A stretch of DNA of 64,000 nt, from NCBI GenBank assembly GCA_017399905.1, contig JAFQAR010000031.1, positions 62,001 through 126,000 of the forward strand. The letters run 5' to 3'. The notes under the pieces are model-generated. The model saw only the letters and a program-made list of their open reading frames with translations, did no database searches and had not been told where the DNA came from. The position numbers were made by a program, and so were the translations under genes. This DNA is from Bacteroidales bacterium (GTDB taxonomy: Bacteria; Bacteroidota; Bacteroidia; Bacteroidales; UBA932). Shown one piece after another: positions 38,120-46,199 of the stretch; within the stretch, counting starts at the first letter, position 1, and every line of letters begins with the position of its first letter.

Positions 38120-39064
38120 ATGCTATTGATTATGAAGAAAGATTTGAATGCTCTGAGTTTTTCAGAGAAGGAGAGTATTTGTGAAAGGATATTTATCAGC
38201 AACGGGCCATATTGGCACCTTTACACAGATGGGACAAAGATGCAGAACATCTTCCGCTGTGAAGATGACTTCAAGACCGGTATGTGGATTCTTGCCGCCT
38301 CTTTGCACATATCCAAAGGAGTGAAGGCTCTCACATTTGAATTGATGGGTAATCATATCCACCTGATCTTGGCAGGAGAACGTGAAGATTGCATCAATGC
38401 ATTTGAGATATTTGCAGCGAAACTCAGACTGGCATTCCCAAAGAGACAATGTGCCATAGACTGGAGCAAGTTTAAAATGGATATTCTGCCTATTGAAACT
38501 CTTCAGGCACTGCGCAATGAAATCATTTATACCAATCGCAATGCATTTGTAGCTAACCCAGCGTATACTCCAGACTCTTACCCATGGGGAGGAGGTTGTG
38601 CATATTTCAATCCTTGGCTCAAACATTTAAAGACTACACCCCTTGGAAATCTGAAAGTGAACATCCAAAGGGCACTCCTGCATACAAGAGATGTATCTCA
38701 GTTTTCGGAACTGATCGAAGTAGGTGGCATGCCCTTCATCCCTTCTTTCTGTGACATCAGTCTTGGAGAAAGCATGTTCAGGGACGCCCGAAGCTATTTC
38801 AATTCCCTCACCCGCAATGCAGAAACATTCAGCCAGATAGCATCCAGATTAAAAGACTCCATCTTCCTCACCGACGAGGAACTCTACTCAGTCATATGCT
38901 CACACATCAGCAAGGAGTACTCTGTCAAGGCACCCTCACAACTCAGCGCACAGCAAAAGATCGACACCGCCCGCCATATGCATTTCAGCTACAACGCCTC
39001 CAACCGGCAGCTCAAAAGAATGTTGCGCCTGGACCTCGCAGTCCTGGAAGAACTCTTTCCATAG
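38120..39064 (+). CDS. RAYT-type (REP-associated) HUH tyrosine transposase
   Basis: The 314-residue protein has the Y1 transposase signature LMGNHIHLIL (HIH is the metal-binding HUH). Further on comes a Tyr-bearing helix (RNEIIYTNRNAF) followed by the PDSYPWGGG motif known from the IS200-like Y1_Tnp family and RAYTs. RAYTs nick single-stranded palindromic REP DNA through a tyrosine and spread REP copies without IS-type ends. Five 28-bp palindromes lie directly upstream. The C-terminal helical extension is unassigned. Codon use is more AT-rich than flanking genes. ATG 38132 is an alternative start. Downstream the element abuts a glycosyltransferase fragment. Confidence 0.82.
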   Translation: MLLIMKKDLNALSFSEKESICERIFISNGPYWHLYTDGTKMQNIFRCEDDFKTGMWILAASLHISKGVKALTFELMGNHIHLILAGEREDCINAFEIFAAKLRLAFPKRQCAIDWSKFKMDILPIETLQALRNEIIYTNRNAFVANPAYTPDSYPWGGGCAYFNPWLKHLKTTPLGNLKVNIQRALLHTRDVSQFSELIEVGGMPFIPSFCDISLGESMFRDARSYFNSLTRNAETFSQIASRLKDSIFLTDEELYSVICSHISKEYSVKAPSQLSAQQKIDTARHMHFSYNASNRQLKRMLRLDLAVLEELFP

Positions 39065-39129
39065 ACTTCTGTCCAGAAGAAGTGTCGTTTGGGTAAATGC
39101 TATAATTACTTAAGGTAGATCTGAAGGTA

Positions 39130-39360
39130 TCAGCCCTTGATGGATATACGGTCCTTCGGGACAAAATAGTAGCGGACGAGGTCGGTCGCCACAGCCTCGC
39201 TTTCTGCGACGACATGGTCTGCCCTTCTCAGTTCCAGATGCATGCGGAAATGCAGAATATGCCTCCGCAGCCACCCGTAACGGTGGTCCCTGTCGCCAAG
39301 AAAGCTAAGGTCCCCCACCTCGAGGACCCTCCTTCCGGACTCGTCTCTGTAGGTCTTCAT
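39130..39360 (-). pseudogene. Glycosyltransferase family 4-like fragment
   Basis: This 76-codon frame starts at the ATG overlapping the yhcH stop (ATGA) and encodes a segment recognisable from GT4 enzymes. GDLSFL, then LRRADHVVAESEAVATDLVRYYFVPKDRI resembles the adhivavSe...vp.dkI region that normally lies near residue 100-160 of a 350-residue protein. The N-terminal Rossmann half and everything after the nucleotide-sugar domain are missing. The right end of the RAYT region begins 65 bases beyond its stop. I read it as a truncated remnant; a genuine small protein is less likely. Confidence 0.45.
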
Positions 39361-39785
39361 CAGACAACCTTCACCTTGAATATGGCCTTATGGATCACGC
39401 CCTCTCCGATAAGAGGGGCATGGGCCATGTCAGGAGCGAACGTAACGATATCTCCAGCTTCAGCAGAGACCGTCTCCTCTATCGGATCGTCAAAGAACAT
39501 GATGTCGTCAGACAGGTTCATCTCCCCGTCAGGGCTTGTACATGCACTGCGAGGCTTCACGCCATAGGTCTCACCCTTTGAAAGAGGCACCTGCACATCG
39601 ATATAGATATCATGCACCTCAAGGCGGGCCTCCTGCACCGGCCTCATCTTTCCGTCCACGATGTTCACGAAAAGATTGTAGCCGTCAAGCTCATGCCTTC
39701 CGTTCTCCAGCGCATTGAGGTCATGAGTCCTGATATACTCTATGGCCTTGGCATAATAAGGATTGTTCATCAGTCTTTCGTCCAT
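39360..39785 (-). CDS. YhcH/YjgK/YiaL family protein (DUF386)
   Basis: This 141-residue cupin-like protein belongs to the family of E. coli YhcH, part of the nan sialic-acid regulon, and EbgC. Matching signatures are GRHELDG-YNLFVNI, EVHDIYIDVQVPLSKGE and the metal-binding AGDIVTFAPDMAHAP. In this genome it is not in the nanA operon but 21 kb away, paired with a glycosyltransferase remnant that starts at its stop codon. It probably acts on a sugar-derived intermediate; the reaction is not established for the family. Length is typical (about 150). Confidence 0.85.
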   Translation of the reverse strand: MDERLMNNPYYAKAIEYIRTHDLNALENGRHELDGYNLFVNIVDGKMRPVQEARLEVHDIYIDVQVPLSKGETYGVKPRSACTSPDGEMNLSDDIMFFDDPIEETVSAEAGDIVTFAPDMAHAPLIGEGVIHKAIFKVKVV

Positions 39786-39823
39786 AATTCAGAGGATTTT
39801 GTGCGAAGTTAAGAAATTTGACT

Positions 39824-39831
39824 TATCTTTG
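39824..39831 (+). promoter_or_regulatory. -7 box (TATCTTTG) of the split tRNA-Leu
   Basis: An exact TAnnTTTG box ends ten bases before the tRNA 5' end. A TTTG at 39798-39801 lies 22 bases upstream, close to the usual -33 spacing. Confidence 0.75.
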
Positions 39832-39841
39832 CAACCGGATC

Positions 39842-40194
39842 GCTCTGGTGGTGGAATAGGTAGACACGCGGGACTTTAAAGGGCAACCTTGAAAAGTTGC
39901 CATTACAGAGTGCCTCAAAGGAAACTTTGAGAGTAGAACTCCCCTAACAAACGGAAACCTCGCCTGCAGAAATGCCGGCTTTGGCGACGGCTCACTAAAG
40001 TCAGCTCATGCTGATAAATGGCGTAGAGACTATACAGGGAGGGCCTAAACGCAGGACAACAGCGCATGGTCAAGAAATAGTCCAGACTACAACGGCTTAG
40101 CATTACGGATGAAGCCGGCTTGTGTAAAAGCAAGAGTAGCAAGAAAATCCCGTGGACAGAAATGTCCGTACGGGTTCGATTCCCGTCCGGAGCA
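39842..40194 (+). tRNA. tRNA-Leu(UAA) interrupted by a group I intron
   Basis: The exons are 39842-39876 and 40144-40194, 86 nt when joined. The acceptor stem GCTCTGG (39842-39848) pairs with CCGGAGC (40187-40193), followed by discriminator A; CCA is not encoded. The D-arm is standard. The anticodon stem CGGGA/TCCCG closes the loop CTT|AAAA, giving anticodon TAA, with the intron between anticodon positions 1 and 2. The long variable arm (GGACA gaaa TGTCC) and T-arm ACGGG TTCGATT CCCGT make it a class II leucine tRNA. It has its own promoter and terminator. Confidence 0.93.
39877..40143 (+). ncRNA. Group I self-splicing intron in tRNA-Leu(UAA)
   Basis: The 267-nt insert ends in G (40143) and follows a U, as group I introns require. 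The core is recognisable. GTAGAGACTATACAGGG (R, 40023-40039) and GAAATAGTCCAGACTAC (S, 40074-40090) form P7, with AGACTAT pairing ATAGTCC; ATAGTCCAGACTACA is near the textbook S sequence. Other helices are P2 GGCAAC/GTTGCC (39882-39887 with 39896-39901), a GAAA-capped stem CTCAAAG/CTTTGAG (39914-39931), P6-like TCGCC/GGCGA (39960-39987) and P9 GGCTT/AAGCC (40094-40116). P1 would be short: exon CUU with intron GGG, giving U.G at the splice site. There is no endonuclease ORF. Position and type parallel the cyanobacterial/chloroplast tRNA-Leu introns (IC3). Confidence 0.9.
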
Positions 40195-40197
40195 CGA

Positions 40198-40236
40198 AAC
40201 AGGCCCCTCAATTGACTGAGAGGCCTGTTTTTATTT
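40198..40236 (+). terminator. Terminator of the tRNA-Leu transcript
   Basis: AACAGGCC (40198-40205) pairs with GGCCTGTT (40222-40229), with a further CTC/GAG pairing inside, followed by TTTTATTTAT. Confidence 0.87.
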
Positions 40237-40261
40237 ATCCCTGGAGTAAAGGACCCTCCCG

Positions 40262-40738
40262 TTACCGGACGACCTTCCATCTCAGGCGCCAGACGCCGTC
40301 GGCATAGGAATGGCTTATTATCTTGAACTGACCTATTTCCGAGGTGTTCGACACGTGGGCTCCGATGCAGGCGCAGGCGTCGTAGTCTCCGATCCTCACA
40401 ATGCGGAGCGTCTCGGATGCGTCCTCGGGCAGCTTGCTGAGGTCGACGATGGAAGCAGCCTGGTCACGGGTGACGAACTCCACGGTCACATCAAGGCCGG
40501 ATGCTATGACTTCGTTGACCTTCCTTTCGATTTCAGCGACAGTCTCAGCCGACGGTTCCGCGTCAAGCAGATAGTCGCATTTGGATTTTTTCCTTTCGAC
40601 ATGCGCGTTCCTTGAACGTGGGCAGCCGAACATGGCCACCATAGTGGCGTTCAGCACGTGTTCGCAGGTATGGGAAGGCTCGTGCTCAAGCTTGTTATGC
40701 TGGTTCAGAACCGGAGCCTGGGTAACTTCATTCATCAT
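40262..40738 (-). CDS. AlaX-like tRNA editing domain protein
   Basis: The 158-residue stand-alone protein has the zinc-binding pattern of the alanyl/threonyl-tRNA editing (SAD) domain: HTCEH (23-27, HxxxH) and a later CACIGAHVSNTSEIG (CxxxH). It would hydrolyse mischarged tRNA, for example Ser-tRNA(Ala), in trans. The C-terminus ends WRLRWKVVR without the extra domain of larger AlaX forms. It is convergent with the tRNA-Leu and has its own promoter. An ATG one codon in (40735) is equally possible. Confidence 0.82.
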   Translation of the reverse strand: MMNEVTQAPVLNQHNKLEHEPSHTCEHVLNATMVAMFGCPRSRNAHVERKKSKCDYLLDAEPSAETVAEIERKVNEVIASGLDVTVEFVTRDQAASIVDLSKLPEDASETLRIVRIGDYDACACIGAHVSNTSEIGQFKIISHSYADGVWRLRWKVVR

Positions 40739-40768
40739 ATTATGTAGGATCTGTAATCATTACTTCAG

Positions 40769-40776
40769 CAAATATA
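40769..40776 (-). promoter_or_regulatory. -7 box (TATATTTG) for the AlaX-like gene
   Basis: The minus strand reads TATATTTG 30 bases before the start codon. Confidence 0.55.
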
Positions 40777-40887
40777 GGCAAAATCCGGCTTATCATTACA
40801 GCAAGCACCATTTTTGCACGCCATGCCGGACGGAAGAGGCTATTCCACACAAAATCGCAGACCGTCGGATATTTCCGATGCTTTTTT

Positions 40888-40895
40888 TATATTTG
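40888..40895 (+). promoter_or_regulatory. -7 box (TATATTTG) for the CDF transporter
   Basis: An exact TAnnTTTG match lies 19 bases before the GTG start. Confidence 0.55.
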
Positions 40896-40914
40896 CAGAA
40901 AGAATAGCGGCAAA

Positions 40915-41814
40915 GTGAGCGGAAACAGGGAAATACAGATACGTAAGGTTACCCTCTGGGGTGCCCTTGTCAACCTGTTGCTTACAGTCGGAAAAATAGC
41001 TGCAGGCATATTCGGACGAAGCGCCGCCATGGTGGCAGACGGCATACATTCATTGTCCGACCTGATGAGCGACGTCGTCGTCCTCGCCTTCAGTCACATC
41101 GCGTCCAAGGGAAAGGACAGAAGACATTCGTTCGGACACGGCAAGTTCGAGACCCTTGCCACCCTCATCGTAAGCATCATCCTCATCTCCGCAGGAGTTG
41201 AACTGTGCAAAAAAGGCATTGTCAGCATCGTCTCCGCCGCCAGGGGAACCGTCCTTCCGAAACCTGGAATGATAGCCCTGATCGCCGCAATCGTTTCCAT
41301 AGTCCTGAAGGAGGTCCTGTATCAGGTGACAGTAAAGGTCGGAAGACGTACAAACAGCACGATGACGATAGCCAACGCATGGCACCACCGCAGCGACGCT
41401 CTTTCATCGATAGGTTCGCTCATCGGCATCGGATGTGCGATGCTTCTGGGAAACAGATGGACCATCATGGACCCGATAGTGTCATGCCTGATAAGCATCG
41501 CCATAATCGCTGTGGCCGTAAAGATGGCCATGCCGAGCCTTGCCGAACTGCTTGAGACCTCGCTTCCGGAAGACATCGAGAACGAGATAATAGAAACGGC
41601 ATCCGGAGTGGAAGGCGTCAGAGACATACACGACCTCAAGACAAGAAGGAACGGGATATCGTACATAATAGACGCACACATAGTCGTCGACCCTTCCATA
41701 TCCATTGTGGAAGCCCATGAAATAGCCACGAATGTCGAAAAGAAGCTTCACGGAAAGTACGGCGAGGAAACCCAGATGAGCATTCACGTGGAACCTGACA
41801 GAAATTCACTTTAA
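40915..41814 (+). CDS. Cation diffusion facilitator (CDF) metal efflux transporter
   Basis: The 299-residue protein exports divalent cations (Zn, Fe, Co or Mn) in exchange for protons. Six membrane helices are visible, with the metal site in helix 2 (DGIHSLSDLMSD, HxxxD) and helix 5 (HHRSDALSS, HxxxD). HSFGHGKFE is in the loop after helix 2. A C-terminal cytoplasmic ferredoxin-like domain (about 210-299) ends in MSIHVEPD. It starts with GTG at 40915, 19 bases after a promoter box. Metal specificity cannot be assigned. Confidence 0.92.
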   Translation: MSGNREIQIRKVTLWGALVNLLLTVGKIAAGIFGRSAAMVADGIHSLSDLMSDVVVLAFSHIASKGKDRRHSFGHGKFETLATLIVSIILISAGVELCKKGIVSIVSAARGTVLPKPGMIALIAAIVSIVLKEVLYQVTVKVGRRTNSTMTIANAWHHRSDALSSIGSLIGIGCAMLLGNRWTIMDPIVSCLISIAIIAVAVKMAMPSLAELLETSLPEDIENEIIETASGVEGVRDIHDLKTRRNGISYIIDAHIVVDPSISIVEAHEIATNVEKKLHGKYGEETQMSIHVEPDRNSL

Positions 41815-41855
41815 TCAATAAACACCACAATCATTAACACTCAAAACAAAGCATC

Positions 41856-42563
41856 ATGAAAAAGTATTTAGCTGAAATGGTGGGAACTATGGTTCTCGTA
41901 CTCATGGGATGCGGCAGCGCAGTAATGGCAGGCGGTGCAGCAGCAGCATGCGGTGCAGGTGTCGGCACTCTCGGCGTAGCACTCGCATTCGGTCTTTCCG
42001 TTGTGGCAATGGCATACTGCATCGGCGGTATTTCGGGATGCCACATCAATCCAGCAATCACTCTCGGTGTGTGGATGTCCGGACGCATGAGCGGCAAGGA
42101 CGCAGGAATGTACATGGTATTCCAGGTGATCGGAGCTGTCATCGGTTCCGCTATCCTCTTTGCGCTTACCTCTACTGGTGCAAATGACGCCGGCTGTACA
42201 GCTACCGGAGCAAACACCTACGACGCAGGTGAAATGTGGCAGGCCCTTATCGCAGAGGTTGTGTTCACATTCGTATTCGTACTCGTGGTTCTCGGTGCTA
42301 CAGATGAAAAGAAGGGAGCAGGCAATTTCGCAGGTCTTGCAATCGGCCTCACCCTCGTTCTCGTACACATCGTATGCATTCCTATCACAGGAACATCAGT
42401 AAACCCTGCACGAAGCATAGGACCTGCTCTCTTCGCAGGCGGACAGGCTCTCCAGCAGCTCTGGCTCTTCATCGTGGCTCCGTTCGCAGGTGCAGCCCTC
42501 AGCGCAATCGTATGGAAATGCCTCGGCAGCGACTGCAAGTGCTGCTGCAAAAAAGCTGAATAA
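41856..42563 (+). CDS. aqpZ: Aquaporin (AqpZ/MIP family)
   Basis: The 235-residue membrane channel has the two NPA motifs in HINPAITLG and SVNPARSIGPA and six helices plus two half-helices, so it conducts water or small neutral solutes. The Arg after the second NPA is present, fitting a water-selective aquaporin. The C-terminal tail CLGSDCKCCCKKAE has five cysteines in ten residues, unusual for AqpZ. It lies 41 bases after the CDF gene and 56 bases before the lipoprotein pair. Confidence 0.93.
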   Translation: MKKYLAEMVGTMVLVLMGCGSAVMAGGAAAACGAGVGTLGVALAFGLSVVAMAYCIGGISGCHINPAITLGVWMSGRMSGKDAGMYMVFQVIGAVIGSAILFALTSTGANDAGCTATGANTYDAGEMWQALIAEVVFTFVFVLVVLGATDEKKGAGNFAGLAIGLTLVLVHIVCIPITGTSVNPARSIGPALFAGGQALQQLWLFIVAPFAGAALSAIVWKCLGSDCKCCCKKAE

Positions 42564-42619
42564 CTATGCAACATTTCCGGTATGAAATTCATCTATAGGA
42601 AGAGAATACAACTTGACTT

Positions 42620-43165
42620 ATGATGAAAACCGGACACCTTATCAGAACTGTCGCAGCTGTTGTACTGACATTCCTGTCATGCAGCTGCGACAGAAACTTT
42701 TTCAGGGACTCGAGCAAAGGCCTTATGATGGTAAGCTTCCGTGTCGACGGAGAGCGCTACGAGTGCAGAGAGAAAGACAGTTTTGAAGAGTCTCCAATGA
42801 GGATAGCCTTCTATGACGGAAAATTCCTGGACTTCCATGTGGACGGGTTCAGCGTCAGAAACCAAGAAAAGAAGGCATGCCTTACCTTCACCGTCAGTGA
42901 CACTAAGGACATCGTCACCGGCAAACGCTACAACCTCCGATACTACACCGGAGAAAACACCGACAGAGTTGCGGAACCTCCTGTCTTCTTCGCGGAATTC
43001 AACGGCTACAGATCGGTGGACGGATGGGTGAAGCTGCGCTCCATAGAGAAATACGAAGATGCTGAGGGCTATGTCATAATCTGCGGAAACTTCGAGTTCA
43101 CCGCAAAGAACGCGGAAGGAAAGACCGTGGAGATCAGGCACGGTACATTTGACGGCATCTACTGA
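42620..43165 (+). CDS. Small lipoprotein, paralogue of the next gene
   Basis: This 181-residue protein has a lipoprotein signal (FLSCSC, Cys21 or Cys23) and a single beta-rich domain. It shares with its neighbour at 43186 a common plan: a SFRVDGE or SFYLDGE opening, a YNLRYYTGE or YQITPYTGT strand, a GWVKLRS or GWIRFRT strand, and a GNFEFTA or GNFEFVF ending. The pair therefore looks like a tandem duplication. I do not recognise a named family beyond Bacteroidales hypothetical lipoproteins. Cell-surface exposure is possible. Confidence 0.72.
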   Translation: MMKTGHLIRTVAAVVLTFLSCSCDRNFFRDSSKGLMMVSFRVDGERYECREKDSFEESPMRIAFYDGKFLDFHVDGFSVRNQEKKACLTFTVSDTKDIVTGKRYNLRYYTGENTDRVAEPPVFFAEFNGYRSVDGWVKLRSIEKYEDAEGYVIICGNFEFTAKNAEGKTVEIRHGTFDGIY

Positions 43166-43185
43166 CCTTATAATCAGCTACCGAT

Positions 43186-43698
43186 ATGAAAACGATATTA
43201 AGATTCATGGCAATGTGTACGCTGTTATGCGCAGTCAGTTGCCCCGACGGATTCTACTACATGCCTTTCAAGGAAAGCGACGAAGGCATGGAAACGGCAA
43301 GCTTCTATCTCGACGGTGAACCGTTCAGAAGTGAAGGCAGGAATCATTTCTACGCCTGCACCGATACTCTTGCCAATACCTTCAGCCTTACAAGCCGATG
43401 CAGGAGCGATCTGCACAGCGGCACATATGCAGACCTGAGGATAAGCATAGATCTCGACACCCTGCAGGTCATCTCTCCCGCAAAGGACTATCAGATAACC
43501 CCTTACACCGGAACGGAAGACCCTCAGAAAGAATACGTGAGAGTCTCCATCGGAAACATGTATGCAAAAAGCGGATGGATACGTTTCCGCACATTCAAGG
43601 GCAAACAGGCATCCGGCAACTTCGAATTCGTGTTCGAAGACGATGACTTCGTCGGACACACCGTAATGTTCGGCAACTTCGATGCCCGCATGCAATGA
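43186..43698 (+). CDS. Small lipoprotein, paralogue of the previous gene
   Basis: The 170-residue lipoprotein (CAVSC, Cys19) matches the 42620 gene in length, in the DGE, YTGTEDPQKE and GNFEFVFEDDD strands, and in a C-terminal G-T/N-FD motif. It starts 20 bases after it, so both share a transcript. A strong terminator follows immediately. Function is unknown. Confidence 0.72.
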   Translation: MKTILRFMAMCTLLCAVSCPDGFYYMPFKESDEGMETASFYLDGEPFRSEGRNHFYACTDTLANTFSLTSRCRSDLHSGTYADLRISIDLDTLQVISPAKDYQITPYTGTEDPQKEYVRVSIGNMYAKSGWIRFRTFKGKQASGNFEFVFEDDDFVGHTVMFGNFDARMQ

Positions 43699-43703
43699 AG
43701 AGA

Positions 43704-43737
43704 GTCCCTCCGGAAATTCCGGAGGGACCTTTATTTT
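43704..43737. terminator. Bidirectional terminator
   Basis: GTCCCTCCGG (43704-43713) pairs perfectly with CCGGAGGGAC (43719-43728) across a five-base loop, followed by CTTTATTTT. It separates the lipoprotein pair from the convergent SLC13 gene. Confidence 0.9.
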
Positions 43738-45595
43738 AGAACGGGAAGAGCAGCGGAAGAGCGAACACCATCACCACTCCCATGAGGATCTGCAGCGGCA
43801 GTCCCACCTTCACATAGTCCATGAACGTGTACTGTCCGGCCGACATCACAAGGGCATTGGGCGGAGTGGAGAACGGCGAAGCGAAGCACATGCTGGCAGC
43901 GACGGTCACCGCGAACATGAACGGAACCGGGCTCACACCTATCTGCACGGCACACTGAAGGGCGATAGGGGCCATCAGGACAGCGGTTACCGTATTGCTG
44001 ATGAATATGGTCATCACCGAGGTGGCGGCATAGATGCCGGCGAGGAGCAGGCGCGGGCCGCTGCCTCCGAGCCCGGTCACTATGGCTCCTGAAATCATCT
44101 CCGAAACACCGGTCTTCTCAAGGGCTATTGACATAGGCAGCATGGCGGCAAAGAGCACGATCGTCTGCCAGTTGATGGTCTTGTAGGCAGCCTCAACACT
44201 GCGTACGCAGCCTGTCACGACCATAAGCACGGCCGCAAGAAGCACTGATGTCACAGGAGCCACAGGAATGCTCTCCACCACCATCATCACGATCATAGCT
44301 ATCATTATGGCAGCCGCAACCGGAGCCTTGTGGTCGAGCGTGACCTTGGCCGCCTCCTGGAGAGGCTCTCCGAGAACCACCCAGTTGGAAGACTCGTTCT
44401 TCATCCTCGCTATATCCTTCCATGCACCCTGGACAAGAAGCACATCCCCTTCGTGTATCTTCTGTCCTCCGAGATCGTTCAGGATGTATTCCTTCTTCCT
44501 TCTGATGCCGAGCACATTCACGCTGAACTTGCTGCGGAAGCCCGCCTCGATGACGGTACGGTTGATCATAGACGAAGTGGGCATTATGAGGATCTCCGCA
44601 ACTCCTATGTCGAAGAAGTCCATCGATGCATTGGAAGAGCTGCCGTCAATCTCGTCAGTGTGCCTGTCAAGCAGGCGGAGGGAATAATCCGATGCGAACT
44701 TCTCGATCATTTCAGGATCGCCCGAGAGATAGAGGACGTCGTTCTGCCTGAGTGTAAGGTCAGGAGAGGCAAGCTGCTGGTTCACCGTGCGCACGAAGCG
44801 GTTCTGACCAGTGCTTCGGCGAAGTTCGAGCACATTGATGCCATATTCCCTGTATATGTTCAGGTCCACGACAGTGCTTCCTATGGCCTTCGATGCATTG
44901 TCCTTGATATGCACGCGGAAAAGGTTGTCGGTCACACCGTATTCGCTCACCAGGTCCTTCAGGGACTTTCCTGACTTGCGGTTTTCCTTCGACTTGTCCT
45001 TCGGAGCCAGCATCCTTGTGGCCGGAAGGAGGTAGAGGACACCGACGACGAGGGTCAGGAGACCCACAGGAAGGAAGGAGAAGAAGCCGAGAGGCTCATA
45101 TCCTGCATTCTGAAGGGTGTCGCTGACTATAAGGTTGGGAGGCGTACCGATAAGGGTCATCATGCCGCCCATGCTGCTTGCGAAGGCAAGAGGCATGAGA
45201 AGGCGGCGGGGCGAGGAGCCTGCGGCGGCAGCCATGCTGACTACGATAGGGAGCATGAGGGCAACTGTGCCTGTATTGCTGACGAACATTCCTATCGCCG
45301 AGGTGACGGTCATCACAAGAAGGAAAAGCCTGAGCTCGCTGTTGCCTGCAAGGGTCATGACCTTGCTGCCTATCATCTTGGCAAGACCGGTCTGGAAGAT
45401 GCCGCCTCCCACGATGAAGAGGCCGATCATCATTATGACCGTGGTGTTGGAGAAGCCAGAAAGGGCCTCCGAAGGTGTCAGGATCTGACACAGAAGGAGG
45501 GCCAGAAGGGCGCAAAGGGCCACCAGGTCGGAGCGGACCTTGCCGCTGACGAACAGGATGGCCGAAACAAGTAATATTATAAGTGTAGCTATCAT
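43736..45595 (-). CDS. SLC13/DASS family permease with two TrkA-C domains
   Basis: The 619-residue protein has the divalent anion:Na+ symporter layout: membrane helices on each side of a central cytoplasmic part (about 205-390) containing two RCK_C/TrkA-C-like domains (SGDPEMIEKF, VLLVQGAWKDIAR). The conserved motifs SNTGTVALMLPI and TPPNLIVSDTL lie in the first half, and ISNTVTAVLMAPI and TPPNALVM in the second. Known members carry sulfate or dicarboxylates. The cargo here is unknown; nearby methionine genes make sulfate a thought, not a claim. It has its own TATCTTTG promoter. Confidence 0.9.
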   Translation of the reverse strand: MIATLIILLVSAILFVSGKVRSDLVALCALLALLLCQILTPSEALSGFSNTTVIMMIGLFIVGGGIFQTGLAKMIGSKVMTLAGNSELRLFLLVMTVTSAIGMFVSNTGTVALMLPIVVSMAAAAGSSPRRLLMPLAFASSMGGMMTLIGTPPNLIVSDTLQNAGYEPLGFFSFLPVGLLTLVVGVLYLLPATRMLAPKDKSKENRKSGKSLKDLVSEYGVTDNLFRVHIKDNASKAIGSTVVDLNIYREYGINVLELRRSTGQNRFVRTVNQQLASPDLTLRQNDVLYLSGDPEMIEKFASDYSLRLLDRHTDEIDGSSSNASMDFFDIGVAEILIMPTSSMINRTVIEAGFRSKFSVNVLGIRRKKEYILNDLGGQKIHEGDVLLVQGAWKDIARMKNESSNWVVLGEPLQEAAKVTLDHKAPVAAAIMIAMIVMMVVESIPVAPVTSVLLAAVLMVVTGCVRSVEAAYKTINWQTIVLFAAMLPMSIALEKTGVSEMISGAIVTGLGGSGPRLLLAGIYAATSVMTIFISNTVTAVLMAPIALQCAVQIGVSPVPFMFAVTVAASMCFASPFSTPPNALVMSAGQYTFMDYVKVGLPLQILMGVVMVFALPLLFPF

Positions 45596-45613
45596 TGCTC
45601 TGGATATATATTA

Positions 45614-45621
45614 CAAAGATA
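45614..45621 (-). promoter_or_regulatory. -7 box (TATCTTTG) for the SLC13 gene
   Basis: The minus strand reads TATCTTTG 18 bases before the ATG at 45595. Confidence 0.6.
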
Positions 45622-45661
45622 ATACAAATCCCGGAAGAAGTAAATGTCCGTTTTGTGGGAT

Positions 45662-46129
45662 CTATAGCTTCAATGGTACTGCAAGAGTGTTTTTCACCTC
45701 TCCGATGACAAAGATGCTGTGCAGGGAACCGATGCAGTCGAGGTCACCGAGAGTTCCGAGGACGAATTCCTGATAGTCCTGCATGCTGCGCGCATATATC
45801 TTGAGCTGGTAGTCGTAGTCTCCGGATGTGTTGAAGCACTCCACCACCTCGTCGATGCCGGCTATTACAGAAGTGAACTGACGGCTGAATTCCTTGCTGT
45901 GGTGCTTCAGACGTACATTACACAGGACCATTATGCCGTTGCCTGACTTTATGGGATCCACCACAGCCACATATTTCCTGATATAACCTTCCCTCTCGAG
46001 CCTCTTCTGCCTCTCGAACACCGGAGATGGGGAAAGATTCACCTTGGCGGCCAGTTCCTTGGTCGTCAGCTTTGCATCCTTCTGCAGTTCACGCAGGATC
46101 AGAATATCTGTCTTGTCCAATGATTCCAT
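45662..46129 (-). CDS. Lrp/AsnC family transcriptional regulator
   Basis: The 155-residue protein has the Lrp winged helix-turn-helix (ELQKDAKLTTKELAAKVNLS, then SPSPVFERQKRLEREGYI) and a RAM ligand-binding domain (about 65-150), with the GDYDYQLKIYA strand. It would sense an amino acid and regulate nearby genes. It is divergent from metX-thrA-metY across a 199-base spacer that holds two sites fitting the Lrp consensus, so control of its own gene and of that operon is the simplest reading. Confidence 0.93.
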   Translation of the reverse strand: MESLDKTDILILRELQKDAKLTTKELAAKVNLSPSPVFERQKRLEREGYIRKYVAVVDPIKSGNGIMVLCNVRLKHHSKEFSRQFTSVIAGIDEVVECFNTSGDYDYQLKIYARSMQDYQEFVLGTLGDLDCIGSLHSIFVIGEVKNTLAVPLKL

Positions 46130-46159
46130 ACTACTAAAATCTTTAAATATCTATAATTA

Positions 46160-46174
46160 CAGAATATTATTCTG
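46160..46174. promoter_or_regulatory. Lrp-type operator, perfect 15-bp palindrome
   Basis: CAGAATATTATTCTG is a perfect inverted repeat around a central T and matches the E. coli Lrp consensus YAGHAWATTWTDCTR at every position. It lies 31 bases upstream of the regulator's own start. Confidence 0.75.
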
Positions 46175-46199
46175 CCAGTAAAGCTGTTTTCAACAAAAA

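Noticed and set aside
39915-40280. 121-codon minus-strand frame across the tRNA-Leu
   Set aside because: It is antisense to the tRNA and intron. The peptide contains the known artefact APDGNRTRT that arises from reading tRNA genes backwards.
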